Part shown: in pieces, positions 47,631 through 56,986 of the stretch | How the letters are laid out: each line of letters opens with the position of its first letter | Numbering within the stretch: the stretch's first letter is position 1 | DNA from: an uncultured Ignatzschineria sp. | GTDB taxonomy: Bacteria; Pseudomonadota; Gammaproteobacteria; Cardiobacteriales; Wohlfahrtiimonadaceae | Direction: 5' to 3' | NCBI GenBank assembly: GCA_945639195.1 | Contig: CALZEE010000001.1 | Coordinates: forward strand, 496,001 to 560,000 | Length of the DNA stretch: 64,000 bases | Translations under genes and position numbers: made by a program | The notes under the pieces: model-generated | The model's input: the letters and a program-made list of their open reading frames with translations, nothing else | What the model was told of the DNA's origin: nothing | The model's database searches: none

Positions 47631-48230
47631 ATGATGCGTTTTAAAAGAACTGGTTTATTACTGTTAATGAGCGCGATGCTAGGCATCGTTAGTGCTGATG
47701 ATCTTATTGATGATTCTGCCAATGATTTGTCGCGGGCAGCGATCTCTATCATTGATCCCTTGGTGATTTACGATGGAAGTTATCGTGCGATAAGTTATCC
47801 CTTAGGTGATGTCGCGCCCACACACGGGGTTTGTAGTGATGTGGTAATTCGTGCTTATCGAGAGTTGGGGTATGATCTTCAACAATTAGTGCATGAAGAT
47901 ATGAAGCGCAATTTTAGCCGTTACCCAAGTCAGCGAATGTGGGGACTTAAAAGCACAGATCGGAATATCGATCATCGCCGAGTGCCCAATTTAGAAGTCT
48001 TTTTTGCCCGTAAAGGGGAAGTATTACCGATTACATAAAAGAGTGAGGATTATCGCGCGGGTGATATTGTCTCGTGGCGCTTAAACAATGGCTTGCCTCA
48101 TATTGGAATTGTCATTGATGAGAAGGCAAAAAGTGGCAGACCGATGATTGTCCATAATATTGGACGCGGACAAATCGCAGAAGATGTCCTCTTCCAGTGG
48201 GAGATAGTTGGGCACTATCGTTTTAAATAG
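47631..48230 (+). pseudogene. DUF1287-family exported protein, interrupted by an in-frame TAA
   Basis: Reads as a single 200-codon frame except for TAA at codon 136 (48036-48038). Signal peptide to about residue 22, then YDGSYRAISYPLGDVAPTHGVCSDVVIRAYRELGYDL with the likely catalytic Cys. After the stop the frame continues with family-typical sequence: YRAGDIVSWRL, LPHIGIVIDE (likely catalytic His), and IVHNIGRGQIAEDVLFQW to GHYRF. DUF1287 belongs to the NlpC/P60-like papain fold. The stop removes the His, so the short product should be inactive. Confidence 0.88.
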
Positions 48231-48249
48231 GTTCAATAGCGAATAAAGA

Positions 48250-48290
48250 AAAGGCGGTTCCTGCTGTTAAATGCAGGAACCGCCTTTTTG
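48250..48290. terminator. Strong bidirectional terminator
   Basis: A 15-bp stem (AAAGGCGGTTCCTGC / GCAGGAACCGCCTTT) with an 8-base loop and TT. It lies between the convergent DUF1287 remnant and the TPP enzyme gene. Confidence 0.92.
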
Positions 48291-48334
48291 CGATGATTGC
48301 GTACTCATTTTATGAAGCGCATGATGAAAGATGC

Positions 48335-50017
48335 TTAAGCCTTTTGCGCACCGAGAGATCTTTCACGGATTTCCATTAAGGTTTCGCCAGGAGCGATGTT
48401 ATTAGAATCGTAGCGAATCTCTAATAATGCCGGGCGGTGATGCTCATTTGCATAAGCAAGCGCACGGGCAAAGGCATCTTTAAAGTCTTCTGTTTTTTCG
48501 ACAGCTTCACCGTAACCTTCGTAGCTTTGGCATAGTTTAACAAAGTCTGGGTTTACGAAGTCGAGGGCAATCGTTCTTGCCGGGAATTCACGCTCTTGGT
48601 GCGAGCGAATAGTGCCCCAAATACCATTGTTAAAGACAAGAATTACAATGCCAAGATCATATTGTAAGGCAACACCAAGCTCTTGAAGATTCATCTGGAA
48701 ACAACCATCGCCGGCGTAGCAGACGACTGTTTTTTCAGGATGCTCAAGTTTACAAGAGATTGCCGCCGGCAAGCCATAACCCATCGAGCCAACCGTGGGC
48801 GCTAAGCTTGAGGTAAGGCCATTAAATTGAATATAGCGATGCGGGTAGAGCGCGTAGTTACCAGCCCCTACGGTGATACAGAAATCTTCCGGCAATAACT
48901 CATTCATCTGGCAGGATAAAGTATCAAGGCTTAAATCACCATTACTTGGGAGCGGCGCAAGCGTTGCGAGATGTTCGTTACGGAGTTTTTCAACCCACGT
49001 TGTGCGATTGAGCGCTTTTGTTGGGGTAAGCATGCTTGCTGCTTTGGCAAAATCTCGCACGGAGGTGGAGATTGACAGCTCGGTATCAAAGACGCTATTG
49101 AGCTCGCTAGTAGAAGGGTGGATATGCACCAGTTTTTGTTGCGGTGTCGGGCTCTCAATCGCGGTGTAGATTTCGGTGGTCTCTTCGCCGAGTCTTGTGC
49201 CTAATGCGATAACGAGATCAGCATTTTTAATGTTTTCACGGAGCTCATCACTCATTCCCCAGCCCATATGGCCGGCAAAGTGCGGGTGATGATGGTCAAA
49301 ACATTCAAGCCTGCGCCACGAGCAAACAACAGGGAGTTCAAATTTCTCAGAAAATGCCGTAATGTTTTGAACCGCTTCTTCTGACCAACGGCTTCCGCCT
49401 ACAATCAGAAGCGGGTTTTTCGCTTCTTCAAGAAGGGATTGTAGATGGCTCATATCATCTGGATGGGGGAATGATTTCACCGGTGTATAGTGTTCGATAT
49501 CTGCAACTTCTACCTCGCCCCATAATACATCTTCAGGAAGCGCAATGACGACAGGACCTGGACGACCACTTGTCGCGATATGGTAGGCGCGTGAGATATA
49601 TTCTGGGATACGATCTGTCTGATTGATCTGGACAACCCATTTTGCGACTTTGGAGAACATGCTGACGTAATCGATCTCTTGGAAGGCTTCTTTATCATAG
49701 ATATCGCCCCCAACTTGACCGACAAAAAGAATCATCGGGGTGGAATCTTGGAATGCCGTATGTACGCCAATGCTCGCGTTAGTGGCGCCAGGGCCACGCG
49801 TCACGAAACAGATGCCGGGCTCGCCGGTAAGCTTACCGTAAGCTTCTGCCATATATGCGGCACCACTCTCTTGGCGGCAAACGATCGGCTCGATTTCTTT
49901 AAAGTCGTTTAAAGCATCAATACAGGGTAAATAGCTCTCGCCAGGCACCATGAAGATTCTCTTTGCGCCATGATTTGCGAGTTGCTGCATGAGGATTTTT
50001 CCACCATTTCTTTTCAT
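48335..50017 (-). CDS. Thiamine-diphosphate enzyme, acetolactate-synthase-like large subunit
   Basis: ThDP-dependent enzyme of the acetolactate synthase / oxo-acid decarboxylase family. 560 residues from the ATG at 50017 (GGAGA ahead). The PYR-domain glutamate is E50 in CRQESGAAYMAEAYG, followed by FVTRGPGATNASIGVHTA; the ThDP-binding motif GDGCFQMNLQELGVALQYDL...NN is near the C-terminus. No regulatory subunit gene (ilvN/ilvH) follows, so this is probably a catabolic or decarboxylating member, not IlvB. A GntR operator-like palindrome lies 34 bases upstream. Confidence 0.85.
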   Translation of the reverse strand: MKRNGGKILMQQLANHGAKRIFMVPGESYLPCIDALNDFKEIEPIVCRQESGAAYMAEAYGKLTGEPGICFVTRGPGATNASIGVHTAFQDSTPMILFVGQVGGDIYDKEAFQEIDYVSMFSKVAKWVVQINQTDRIPEYISRAYHIATSGRPGPVVIALPEDVLWGEVEVADIEHYTPVKSFPHPDDMSHLQSLLEEAKNPLLIVGGSRWSEEAVQNITAFSEKFELPVVCSWRRLECFDHHHPHFAGHMGWGMSDELRENIKNADLVIALGTRLGEETTEIYTAIESPTPQQKLVHIHPSTSELNSVFDTELSISTSVRDFAKAASMLTPTKALNRTTWVEKLRNEHLATLAPLPSNGDLSLDTLSCQMNELLPEDFCITVGAGNYALYPHRYIQFNGLTSSLAPTVGSMGYGLPAAISCKLEHPEKTVVCYAGDGCFQMNLQELGVALQYDLGIVILVFNNGIWGTIRSHQEREFPARTIALDFVNPDFVKLCQSYEGYGEAVEKTEDFKDAFARALAYANEHHRPALLEIRYDSNNIAPGETLMEIRERSLGAQKA

Positions 50018-50050
50018 TATTATTTTCTCCATATCCAGTGTGGGACAATT

Positions 50051-50061
50051 TGGTCTGACCA
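50051..50061. promoter_or_regulatory. GntR(FadR-type) operator-like palindrome before the TPP enzyme gene
   Basis: TGGTCTGACCA, a perfect 11-bp palindrome matching the TGGTnnnACCA pattern of FadR-subfamily regulators, in the gap between the regulator gene and the TPP enzyme gene. Confidence 0.6.
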
Positions 50062-50103
50062 CTTGATGTTGGCAATAATTTTGAAAATATGCAAACTTTG
50101 TTT

Positions 50104-50805
50104 TTAAAATTCGCTTTTAAGGCGCAATAAAACGCCTGCAAGATGGCTGTACATCGCGTGTTTTGCGAGTTTTGGATCACGATCAATAATGGCATCAATG
50201 ATGGCTTTATGTTCTGTGATAGAGATTTCCCAAGAGCGTTTGGTCACAAAGTGCTTATTGAAATTCGTCGGCATTAGGCTCTTTTCAGAGGTTTGCCATA
50301 CTTTGTGCATCATAATGCTCGCTAAAGTATTGTGCGTTGCACTTGCGAGCAGTTGATGGAACTTTTTATCGAAGTAGTAATAATCTTGGAGATCGCTGAT
50401 TTTTTCGGTATGCGTTTGCAGTTGCTTAAAGGCTTCGATCTCTTCAGGCGTCGCTTGAAGTGCCGCCATCTCCGCGAATTCAGGTTCTATTAAAAGGCGC
50501 ATCTCTAAAAATTCATAGGGCGTGATTTCATGATGCGTGGCGCTATCAATATCAAAGGAATTAGGGTCCGGCGTATTGACCACGAAGATCCCAGCACCCG
50601 TTCTAATCTCTACAAATCCCAAGATTTCAAGTGTAATAATCGCTTCTCGAATAGTCGCTCGGCTCACAGAGAGCTCTTCTGCCAACGTACGCTCAGAAGG
50701 GAGCCTATCGCCAGGCATAAACTCTCCATTTTGGAGTTGTTTGGCAATAGAGGTCGCTACTTTTTGGTAGAGCTTTTTCTCTTTATTGGTTTCAAATAAA
50801 TTCAT
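50104..50805 (-). CDS. GntR-family transcriptional regulator, FadR subfamily
   Basis: 233 residues. N-terminal winged helix (DRLPSERTLAEELSVSRATIREAI, then GFVEIRTGAGIFV) and a C-terminal FCD ligand domain whose metal-binding Asp/His are visible in YYYFDKKFHQLL, ITEHKAIIDA and AKHAMYSHLAG. FCD regulators usually sense organic acids such as lactate, pyruvate or sugar acids. It lies directly upstream of the TPP enzyme gene on the same strand and divergent from the symporter genes; operator-like sites occur at both. Confidence 0.9.
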   Translation of the reverse strand: MNLFETNKEKKLYQKVATSIAKQLQNGEFMPGDRLPSERTLAEELSVSRATIREAIITLEILGFVEIRTGAGIFVVNTPDPNSFDIDSATHHEITPYEFLEMRLLIEPEFAEMAALQATPEEIEAFKQLQTHTEKISDLQDYYYFDKKFHQLLASATHNTLASIMMHKVWQTSEKSLMPTNFNKHFVTKRSWEISITEHKAIIDAIIDRDPKLAKHAMYSHLAGVLLRLKSEF

Positions 50806-51292
50806 ATAGAGCCTTCAATAGGAGGATTTGTGAGCGATGCGGACAGGAGTGCGAGCAATACAATCGTAATAACCGTGATTACTTAAGAAGATTATAGAGT
50901 TAAACCGTAATTGATGCAGGATTTTGGCGCTTTGGTGAGATTATTCTAGGGGGAATTAGCATTTTTTTTGTCATTGAGATGATGACTTAAAGGATTATTT
51001 AAAACCTGTTTTTAGCGTTGCAGGATGACTTTTTTAGAATTTTTTGACAAAAAAACTCGCAATAAATTGATAAAAAGCACAATAAAATTAATGTGCATTT
51101 GGGCTGAAAGTATTGAGGATAGCGGGTTATCTCTCAAAAATGATAGTCGCATTAAAAGTAGAATAATTGACTTGATAGGGACAATCATGGAAGTATGAAA
51201 AGTAACTGGTCAGTCCAGTTGGTCTTATCCATAAAAATAATAAATCTGAAAAATCTAATAAAAATGATTTTATAACTATCAGGAGGATTCAA
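50806..51292. other. Regulatory region between the gntR-type gene and the symporter operon
   Basis: 487 bases without a gene. TTGACA at 51044 and TTGACT at 51167 are possible -35 elements for the symporter side, with weak -10 partners. An operator-like palindrome is at 51205-51219. Confidence 0.5.
51205..51219. promoter_or_regulatory. GntR operator-like palindrome before the symporter operon
   Basis: ACTGGTCAGTCCAGT. Its core TGGTCAGTCCA is one change from the arms of the palindrome at 50051-50061. It lies about 75 bases before the first ATG, a place suited to repression. Confidence 0.5.
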
Positions 51293-51517
51293 ATGGCTAG
51301 AAAGAAACTTTATAGCTTTATTCTCAGTGTTGTCATTCCCTATATCGGGATATTTAGTGGCATCTATCTGTTTAAGTATTCCGAAAAATTGGTATTTGGG
51401 TTTCCCATTCTCTATTTTTGGATATTTCTCTGGTTTTTCCTTACGTCTCTCTGTCTCTCGCTGGGTTGGTTCTTTTTTGATAAAGCCGATGAAGTCACTA
51501 CTGTGAAGGAGCAATAA
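51293..51517 (+). CDS. DUF3311-family small membrane protein, symporter partner
   Basis: 74 residues with two membrane helices (about 8-28 and 37-60). Small DUF3311-type proteins are commonly encoded just before SSS-family symporters, as YhdT is before PanF, and the next gene here is such a symporter, starting two bases after this stop. A strong AGGAGG precedes the ATG. Probably an accessory subunit of that carrier. Confidence 0.8.
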   Translation: MARKKLYSFILSVVIPYIGIFSGIYLFKYSEKLVFGFPILYFWIFLWFFLTSLCLSLGWFFFDKADEVTTVKEQ

Positions 51518-51519
51518 TT

Positions 51520-52944
51520 ATGTCAATTGCTATATTTGCTATCATTATTCTCTTTACGCTTGGCGTCGCTTTTTATGCCGGTCAACAATCGAATCGTAAA
51601 AGTGTGGGGGATTACCTCGTGGGCGGACGCTCCTTTAGTGTCATGATCCTCTTCTTCTTAGCGGTAGGAGAGATCTACGGTATTGGGACGATTATCGGAT
51701 TCCCTGGAGGCGTTTACGCCGGGGGCTTTAGTTATGGCGTATGGTTCTTAGCCTATATCGTTCTCTCGTATTCATTTGGGTACTTTATTTCGCCGCTTAT
51801 CTGGCGTGCAGGGCATAAATATAATGCCTTAACTGCGGCTGATATCTTTAAGGAGCATTTCTCAAGCCGTACGTTAGAGCTGATTGTGGCTATCTTATTA
51901 TTGACGTTCTTGATTCCTTGGGCACAATTGCAGTTCGAGGGACTCATCGTAACGCTTAATGCCTTGGGGTATGATATTCCGCCTTATATTGCCGTGATTA
52001 TTGCGGGGGCGATTGCGTATATCTATATCTCCGTTTCTGGCGTTCGATCGCCGGCGATGATCTCGATCTTTAAAGATATTATTCTCTTTGGGGCGATTGT
52101 TGTTGTCGGAATTGCTGTTTATAAGAATGTAGGCGGCGTTGAGCCTCTCTTCTTAAAAGCCAAAGAGAGCGGGGCAATGCTCAAATTTAAAGATGGTGGA
52201 GAGCTGAACTTTGCGATCTCGACGATAGTCTTACAATCGATTACTTTCTACTGCTTACCGCATTTGATTACGGTGGTATTTACCAGTAAGTCAGAGAAGA
52301 CAATTCAAAAAGCACAGCGTTTCATGCCGCTCTATATGTTAATGTTCCCGTTCTTAATTGCGACGTCATATTATGCGATGATCTACTTGCCGCACCTTGC
52401 GGATAAGCCAAATCATACCTTCATTGTGACGGCGATTGATCTGCTTCCTTCGTGGATGATTGGCTTTATCGCCGCAGGTGCTGCGCTCTCTGGGTTCTTA
52501 CTCTTGTCAGTGATTTCGTTGGCAGTGGCAGGGTTGATTGTCCGTAACTTATTGCCGAATATTCCTGAGCGATCACAACGTCGTTGGTCACAAATGAGCG
52601 TGATGTTCTACCTCATTATCTCAATGGTGATTACGATTGTAGTGCCGAGCTTAATGTTGAATCTGATCAGTACGGCTTATGGAGGCTTTAGTCAGATCGT
52701 TCCTGGAATCTTTGCGGTGATCTTCTTTAAGCGCATTACTGCAAAAGGCGTTATGGCAGGGATTATCGTGGGAATTATCACGGTCTTTGTACTTTACTTC
52801 GGCAAGATTAATATCTATTCGATTAATCCCGGCATTATTGCGGTATCGCTCAATATTGTAGTGATGATTATCGTAAGTTATCTTACGCGTAGCGAAGTTG
52901 TTAAAAATGATCCCGTGATCTATACCCCGATTGGCGCTGAGTAG
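51520..52944 (+). CDS. Sodium:solute symporter (SSS family)
   Basis: 474 residues, about 13 helices. Family features are DYLVGGRSFSVMILFFLAVGEIYGIGTIIGFPGGVYAGG at the N-terminus and a C-terminal FFKRITAKGVMAGIIVGIITV. With its DUF3311 partner it resembles PanF and monocarboxylate symporters. The nearby FCD-type regulator, ThDP enzyme and pyruvate carboxylase point to a 2-oxoacid or other monocarboxylate as substrate; this is inference from context. Confidence 0.85.
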   Translation: MSIAIFAIIILFTLGVAFYAGQQSNRKSVGDYLVGGRSFSVMILFFLAVGEIYGIGTIIGFPGGVYAGGFSYGVWFLAYIVLSYSFGYFISPLIWRAGHKYNALTAADIFKEHFSSRTLELIVAILLLTFLIPWAQLQFEGLIVTLNALGYDIPPYIAVIIAGAIAYIYISVSGVRSPAMISIFKDIILFGAIVVVGIAVYKNVGGVEPLFLKAKESGAMLKFKDGGELNFAISTIVLQSITFYCLPHLITVVFTSKSEKTIQKAQRFMPLYMLMFPFLIATSYYAMIYLPHLADKPNHTFIVTAIDLLPSWMIGFIAAGAALSGFLLLSVISLAVAGLIVRNLLPNIPERSQRRWSQMSVMFYLIISMVITIVVPSLMLNLISTAYGGFSQIVPGIFAVIFFKRITAKGVMAGIIVGIITVFVLYFGKINIYSINPGIIAVSLNIVVMIIVSYLTRSEVVKNDPVIYTPIGAE

Positions 52945-53401
52945 TCAGGATGAAGATATCTTTTAACAAGTGAGATAATCCTTGTGATAACAGATAATTG
53001 ATTACAGCTGATAAACGGAAAAACCCCATAGAATTTTATTCTATGGGTTTTATGATTTTGGGTGATTATCAGTCATTTTATGTATGCATCATTTAATAAT
53101 TGAGTGATTTCACCAGAATCCGCCTTAGTAGATAAAAAAATGCCGGTAATTTTGACATGTAATCAAAATCTTTTAGGCGCTCTACTTATGGGGGCTATCC
53201 TTAACTCTTGAGCGTTTTAGAAAGGAGATTTTACTGAGAGTAGGACAAAAAAAATGGCATTTTTGAACTGTTGCGGTATGGTTGTAGTGTTTGTGTAGTT
53301 TTGATGAGAGCGAATATCAATCGTTTCTTATCGCTGCACATCAAGGCTAAGACACATCAATAGATCTTAGTTTTAAATACAATAATAATGGAGGAAGCCT
53401 C
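52945..53401. other. Intergenic region before pyruvate carboxylase
   Basis: 457 bases. It holds the symporter terminator and then about 340 bases of probable promoter and leader for pyc. A TTGACA at 53152 lacks a good -10. No convincing gene. Confidence 0.5.
53018..53053 (+). terminator. Terminator of the symporter gene
   Basis: Stem AAACCC(C)ATAGAA / TTCTATGGGTTT with one bulged C and loop TTTTA, then TATGATTTT. Confidence 0.8.
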
Positions 53402-56400
53402 ATGTCTTTTGAGCTATCAAATAAGAAAATCCAGAAGATTCTCATTGCTAACCGTTCTGAAATTGCGATTCGTATTATTCGCGCCGCGGCAGAATTAGGG
53501 ATTAATACCGTAGGGATCTATGCAGAGCAAGATCGGCGTGCGGCACATCGATTTAATGCGGATGAAAGTTATGTGGTAGGGCGTGGAAAAACCCCGCTGG
53601 AAGCTTATCTTGATATCGATGATATTATCCGGATTGCGAAAGAGACCAATACGGATGCGATTCACCCGGGTTATGGTTTCTTGGCGGAGAACCCTGATTT
53701 TGCGAAAGCGTGTCAGGATAATGGCATTATCTTTATTGGGCCTTCTTTTGATATCTTAAATACCCTTGGTAATAAAGTGGCGGCGCGTAATGCGGCGATG
53801 AAAGCAGGAGTTCCTGTTATGCCTGCGTCTGATCCACTGCCCAGAGATGAGGCTTCTATTAAACAGATTGCCCATGAAATCGGTTACCCTGTGATGCTTA
53901 AAGCAAGCTGGGGCGGTGGTGGCCGAGGGATGCGCGCGATCCATAGCGAAGCGCAATTGATGGATTCTGTGCGGGAAGCGCGCGGAGAATCTTTAGCGGC
54001 ATTTGGCAATGATGAGGTTTATTTTGAGAAGCTCATTGAAAGAGCGCGTCACGTAGAAGTGCAGCTTCTCGGGGATAAGCATGGCAATATCGTGCACCTT
54101 TGGGAGCGCGACTGCTCGGTACAACGACGCCACCAAAAAGTGGTAGAGCGTGCGCCAGCGCCTTATCTCTCACAAGAGATGCGTGAAGCAATCTGTGAAA
54201 GCGCCATTAAGCTCGGAAAGGCCGTTAATTACTATAATGCCGGAACGGTTGAATTCCTCTTGGATGCCGATACGAATCAATACTACTTTATCGAAGTGAA
54301 TCCGCGTATTCAGGTCGAGCATACTGTGACGGAAGAGGTTACAGGGATTGATATCGTCAAAGCGCAGATTCAGATTGCAGAAGGCGGTGTGATCGGGTCA
54401 GATAAGATGGAGGTTCCCAAGCAAGCAGATATTGCGTTGAAGGGTAGTGCATTGCAATGCCGCGTAACGACAGAGGATCCGGCAAATAACTTCTTACCAG
54501 GCACCGGGACGATCATTGCGTATCGTTCTCCTGCAGGTTTTGGGATTCGTTTAGATGGTGGTACAGCGTATTCAGGTGCCGTGATTTCGCCTTACTATGA
54601 TTCGCTTTTAGTCAAAGTAACGACATGGGGCAATAACCCGCAAGAATCGATCGAACGTATGGACCGGGCTTTGCGTGAATTCCGTATTCGAGGCGTTTCT
54701 ACCAACCTTTCATTTGTGGAGAATGTGATTAATCATCCGAAGTTTATTGCCGGCGATTACACCACAAACTTTATTGATCAAAATCCAGAGCTCTTCCATC
54801 TACGAGAGCGCCTTGATCGCTCGAACTTAATCTTGAAATTCTTAGGGGATGTCGCCGTTAATGGGCACCCAGAATTAGAAGGGCGAGAGCACCCGAAACA
54901 TTTCATCACGCCGATTTTGCCAAAACTCCCAAAAGACTACAAAAAGTCTGTTAAAGGCTCACGTGAGCGACTCATTGAATTGGGACCGAAAAAATTTGCA
55001 GAGTGGATGCGTGAAGAGAAAGAGGTTTTAATTACCGATACCACGATGCGAGATGCGCATCAGTCGCTCTTTGCGACCAGAATGCGTTCGCATGATCTGT
55101 GGGAGATCGCCCCTTATTATGAGGCATTAATGCCGGAGCTCTTCTCGATTGAGTGTTGGGGTGGTGCGACATTTGACGTTTCGATGCGCTTCTTAAATGA
55201 AGATCCGTGGGAGCGTCTCACAAAATTACGTCAGATGATTCCAGGAACGCTCTTCCAGATGTTACTACGAGGCGTAAATGGCGTGGGTTACACGAGTTAC
55301 CCTGATAACGTGATTCAATACTTTGTGAAGCAAGCAGCGGAAAAGGGGATTGATCTCTTTAGAGTCTTTGACTCCCTTAATATTATGGACAATATGCGCG
55401 TATCCATCGATAGCGTCCTGGAAGCGAATAAGTTGTGTGAGGGGACAATCTGCTATACCGCAGATATCTTTGATGCAGCGCGACCTAAATATCAGCTGAG
55501 TTACTATGTGAAACTCGCAAAAGCGCTAGAGAAAGCCGGCGCGCATATTATCGGGATTAAAGACATGGCCGGCGTTTGTCGTCCTGAAGCTGCGAAAGCT
55601 TTAGTGACGGCACTTAAAAACGAGACATCGCTTCCGATTCACTTCCATACGCATGATACCTCCGGCATTTCAGCGGCGACAGTATTAGCGGCGATTGAAG
55701 CGGGAGTTGATGCGGTTGATACGGCGCTTGATAGCCTTTCAGGCTTAACAAGTCAGCCACCAATGGGGTCAATTATTCATGCCTTAAAAGGGACTGATCG
55801 CGCTTCGAAGATTGATCTTGAGGCGATGAATCAGATCTCGACTTACTTTGAGGGTGTTCGCTCTATTTACGCACCGTTTGAAGCGACAATGCGCTCAGGT
55901 ACATCAGACGTTTATAATCATGAAATGCCGGGCGGGCAATATACTAACCTGCGTGAGCAAGCAAGATCTATGGGGCTTGAGCCTCGCTGGAATGAAGTTT
56001 CAAAAGCCTATGCTGAGGTCAATAAGATGTTTGGCGATATCGTCAAAGTAACACCAAGTTCCAAAGTGGTGGGCGATATGGCGTTGATGATGGTCACGCA
56101 AGATATTACGCCTAAAGAGGTGCTTGATCCGGCGCGTGAAATTGCTTTCCCCCAATCTGTTGTGGGCTTATTGAAAGGGGAGTTAGGGATTCCAGAAGAT
56201 GGCTTCCCGCGTGATATTACAGAGAAAGTCTTAAAAGGCGAGCCACAGATTCAAGGCAGACCCGGCGCGCACTTAGCACCGGTGGATCTCATTGCGGAGC
56301 GAGAGAATTTAGAGAGCTTCTTGGGATGCGAAGTCAGTGATGCAGATCTCGCTTCTCATCTGATGTATCCGGCGGTCTTTAGAGACTTTAAGGCGCATCA

Positions 56401-56869
56401 GGAGAAGTATGGCAATGTTTCCAATATTCCTTCAAAGATCTTCTTCTATGGCCCTGAAAAAGATACTTACCACACGGTAGAGCTTGATCATGGGAAAGAG
56501 TTACTGATTAAGTTATTAGCGATCTCATTGCCGGATGCAACAGGGCATTGTAATGTCTTCTTTGAGCTTAATGGGGAAACGCGAGCCTTCTTAATTCAAA
56601 AAGATGAATTAGCAACCGATCTGCCTCTTCGTGAAAAACGTGAAAAGGGCAATCCATATCAAGTCGCGGCGATGATGCCGGGCGTTGTCGGAACACTTCA
56701 TGTGAAGGTCGGCGATGTGGTGAAAGAGGGCGATGCAATTGTGACCTTAGAAGCAATGAAGATGGAAACAACGCTCCGAGCAGAGAGTTCTGGCGCGATT
56801 GAGCGCGTCTTAGTGGTGAAAGGGGATGTCGTAGAGCCCGAAGATCTCTTGGTAGAGATTGATAAGTAG
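53402..56869 (+). CDS. pyc: Pyruvate carboxylase
   Basis: Single-chain biotin enzyme making oxaloacetate from pyruvate, bicarbonate and ATP. 1155 residues, the normal length for the fused form. Biotin carboxylase domain (ILIANRSEIAIRII, KASWGGGGRGMR, EVNPRIQVEHTVTEE) to about residue 460; carboxyltransferase domain (ITDTTMRDAHQSLFATRMR, GIKDMAGVCRP) from about 540; C-terminal biotinyl domain with EAMKMETTL. Most gammaproteobacteria use PEP carboxylase or the two-subunit form, so the fused enzyme is notable. Ribosome site GGAGG. Confidence 0.97.
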   Translation: MSFELSNKKIQKILIANRSEIAIRIIRAAAELGINTVGIYAEQDRRAAHRFNADESYVVGRGKTPLEAYLDIDDIIRIAKETNTDAIHPGYGFLAENPDFAKACQDNGIIFIGPSFDILNTLGNKVAARNAAMKAGVPVMPASDPLPRDEASIKQIAHEIGYPVMLKASWGGGGRGMRAIHSEAQLMDSVREARGESLAAFGNDEVYFEKLIERARHVEVQLLGDKHGNIVHLWERDCSVQRRHQKVVERAPAPYLSQEMREAICESAIKLGKAVNYYNAGTVEFLLDADTNQYYFIEVNPRIQVEHTVTEEVTGIDIVKAQIQIAEGGVIGSDKMEVPKQADIALKGSALQCRVTTEDPANNFLPGTGTIIAYRSPAGFGIRLDGGTAYSGAVISPYYDSLLVKVTTWGNNPQESIERMDRALREFRIRGVSTNLSFVENVINHPKFIAGDYTTNFIDQNPELFHLRERLDRSNLILKFLGDVAVNGHPELEGREHPKHFITPILPKLPKDYKKSVKGSRERLIELGPKKFAEWMREEKEVLITDTTMRDAHQSLFATRMRSHDLWEIAPYYEALMPELFSIECWGGATFDVSMRFLNEDPWERLTKLRQMIPGTLFQMLLRGVNGVGYTSYPDNVIQYFVKQAAEKGIDLFRVFDSLNIMDNMRVSIDSVLEANKLCEGTICYTADIFDAARPKYQLSYYVKLAKALEKAGAHIIGIKDMAGVCRPEAAKALVTALKNETSLPIHFHTHDTSGISAATVLAAIEAGVDAVDTALDSLSGLTSQPPMGSIIHALKGTDRASKIDLEAMNQISTYFEGVRSIYAPFEATMRSGTSDVYNHEMPGGQYTNLREQARSMGLEPRWNEVSKAYAEVNKMFGDIVKVTPSSKVVGDMALMMVTQDITPKEVLDPAREIAFPQSVVGLLKGELGIPEDGFPRDITEKVLKGEPQIQGRPGAHLAPVDLIAERENLESFLGCEVSDADLASHLMYPAVFRDFKAHQEKYGNVSNIPSKIFFYGPEKDTYHTVELDHGKELLIKLLAISLPDATGHCNVFFELNGETRAFLIQKDELATDLPLREKREKGNPYQVAAMMPGVVGTLHVKVGDVVKEGDAIVTLEAMKMETTLRAESSGAIERVLVVKGDVVEPEDLLVEIDK

Positions 56870-56907
56870 ATTCTCTCATCGACCTCCTATTGGGAGGGAT
56901 TAACATT

Positions 56908-56946
56908 AAAAAGCGTAACGCTAAGCTCGGCGTTACGCTTTTTTTG
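56908..56946. terminator. Terminator between pyc and the MFS gene
   Basis: A 14-bp stem (AAAAAGCGTAACGC / GCGTTACGCTTTTT) with an 8-base loop and T run. It serves convergent genes. Confidence 0.9.
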
Positions 56947-56986
56947 TAGAGAATTAAGCTCATTAAAAATATGAGCATCTGAGCGT

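Noticed and set aside
53254..53298. 14-codon ORF with a TAGGA upstream in the pyc leader
   Set aside because: Too short, no following terminator hairpin and no regulatory residues; chance cannot be excluded.
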